A program made the position numbers and the translations under genes. Below, one piece after another: positions 5,182-5,211 of a stretch of 5,211 nt of DNA (positions are counted from its first letter, which is position 1; every line of letters starts with the position of its first letter). Origin of the DNA: Alphaproteobacteria bacterium. Lineage in GTDB: Bacteria > Pseudomonadota > Alphaproteobacteria > RS24. Under the pieces are notes generated by a model. It had not been told where the DNA came from, made no database searches, and was given only the letters and a program-made list of their open reading frames with translations. The stretch covers positions 1 to 5,211 of the forward strand of contig JAKMCZ010000055.1 of assembly GCA_022428185.1 (NCBI GenBank), in the 5' to 3' direction.

Positions 5182-5211
5182 AAAAGGCCCCGTCTCGCGA
5201 TGGGGCCTTTT
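5182..5211 (+). terminator. Intrinsic (rho-independent) terminator after the receptor, probably bidirectional
   Basis: The perfect 10-bp arms AAAAGGCCCC (5182-5191) and GGGGCCTTTT (5202-5211) enclose a 10-nt loop; the GC core is followed by T residues running to the window edge. The A run on the left arm gives a T run on the minus strand, so it could also stop a gene converging from the right. It ends the small-protein/receptor unit 38 nt after the stop codon. Confidence 0.9.

Overview
The window suggests an alphaproteobacterium. The order pgpA, cinA-type pncC, then on the opposite strand a coenzyme Q-binding START-like gene, lipA and ftsB is a housekeeping neighbourhood typical of that class, and the LipA and FtsB sequences have the alphaproteobacterial form. 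Base composition looks moderate, around half G+C by eye. The genus cannot be named from this sequence.

Layout. Positions 1-329 (+) are the 3' part of pgpA (phosphatidylglycerophosphatase A). After 11 nt comes a stand-alone CinA C-terminal domain gene (341-832, +). It meets the RatA/COQ10-like gene (829-1260, -) tail to tail, and the two TAG stop codons share one CTAG. lipA (1270-2244, -) lies just upstream of the COQ10-like gene in one transcription unit, with a 9-nt gap, and ftsB (2294-2650, -) lies 49 nt upstream of lipA. A 122-bp divergent intergenic region (2651-2772) separates ftsB from a two-gene unit on the plus strand. That unit is a small secreted His-rich protein (2773-3066) followed by a 680-residue TonB-dependent receptor (3101-5143). 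A strong intrinsic terminator closes the window (5182-5211).

How the genes work together. The left part is housekeeping: phospholipid synthesis, NAD-related repair, respiratory quinone handling, lipoate synthesis and cell division. The right part looks like an outer-membrane metal-uptake cassette. The receptor has the ZnuD-family signatures (a DHA motif in the plug, YGVPGHSH, ERAPS..ELFAEGDH, a C-terminal HHTSPLKDLLPEPG block) and three acidic, His-containing insertions. The small upstream gene encodes an exported peptide with a cluster of His, Asp and Cys. Zinc is the best-supported substrate, but no recognisable Zur box was seen.

Most worth a second look: the small His-rich exported protein paired with the ZnuD-like receptor; the perfect 8-bp inverted repeat that abuts the receptor's Shine-Dalgarno sequence and contains the stop codon of the small gene; an upstream CCTCC that is complementary to the same Shine-Dalgarno; and the absence of the pyruvate dehydrogenase genes that commonly sit between ftsB and lipA in alphaproteobacteria.
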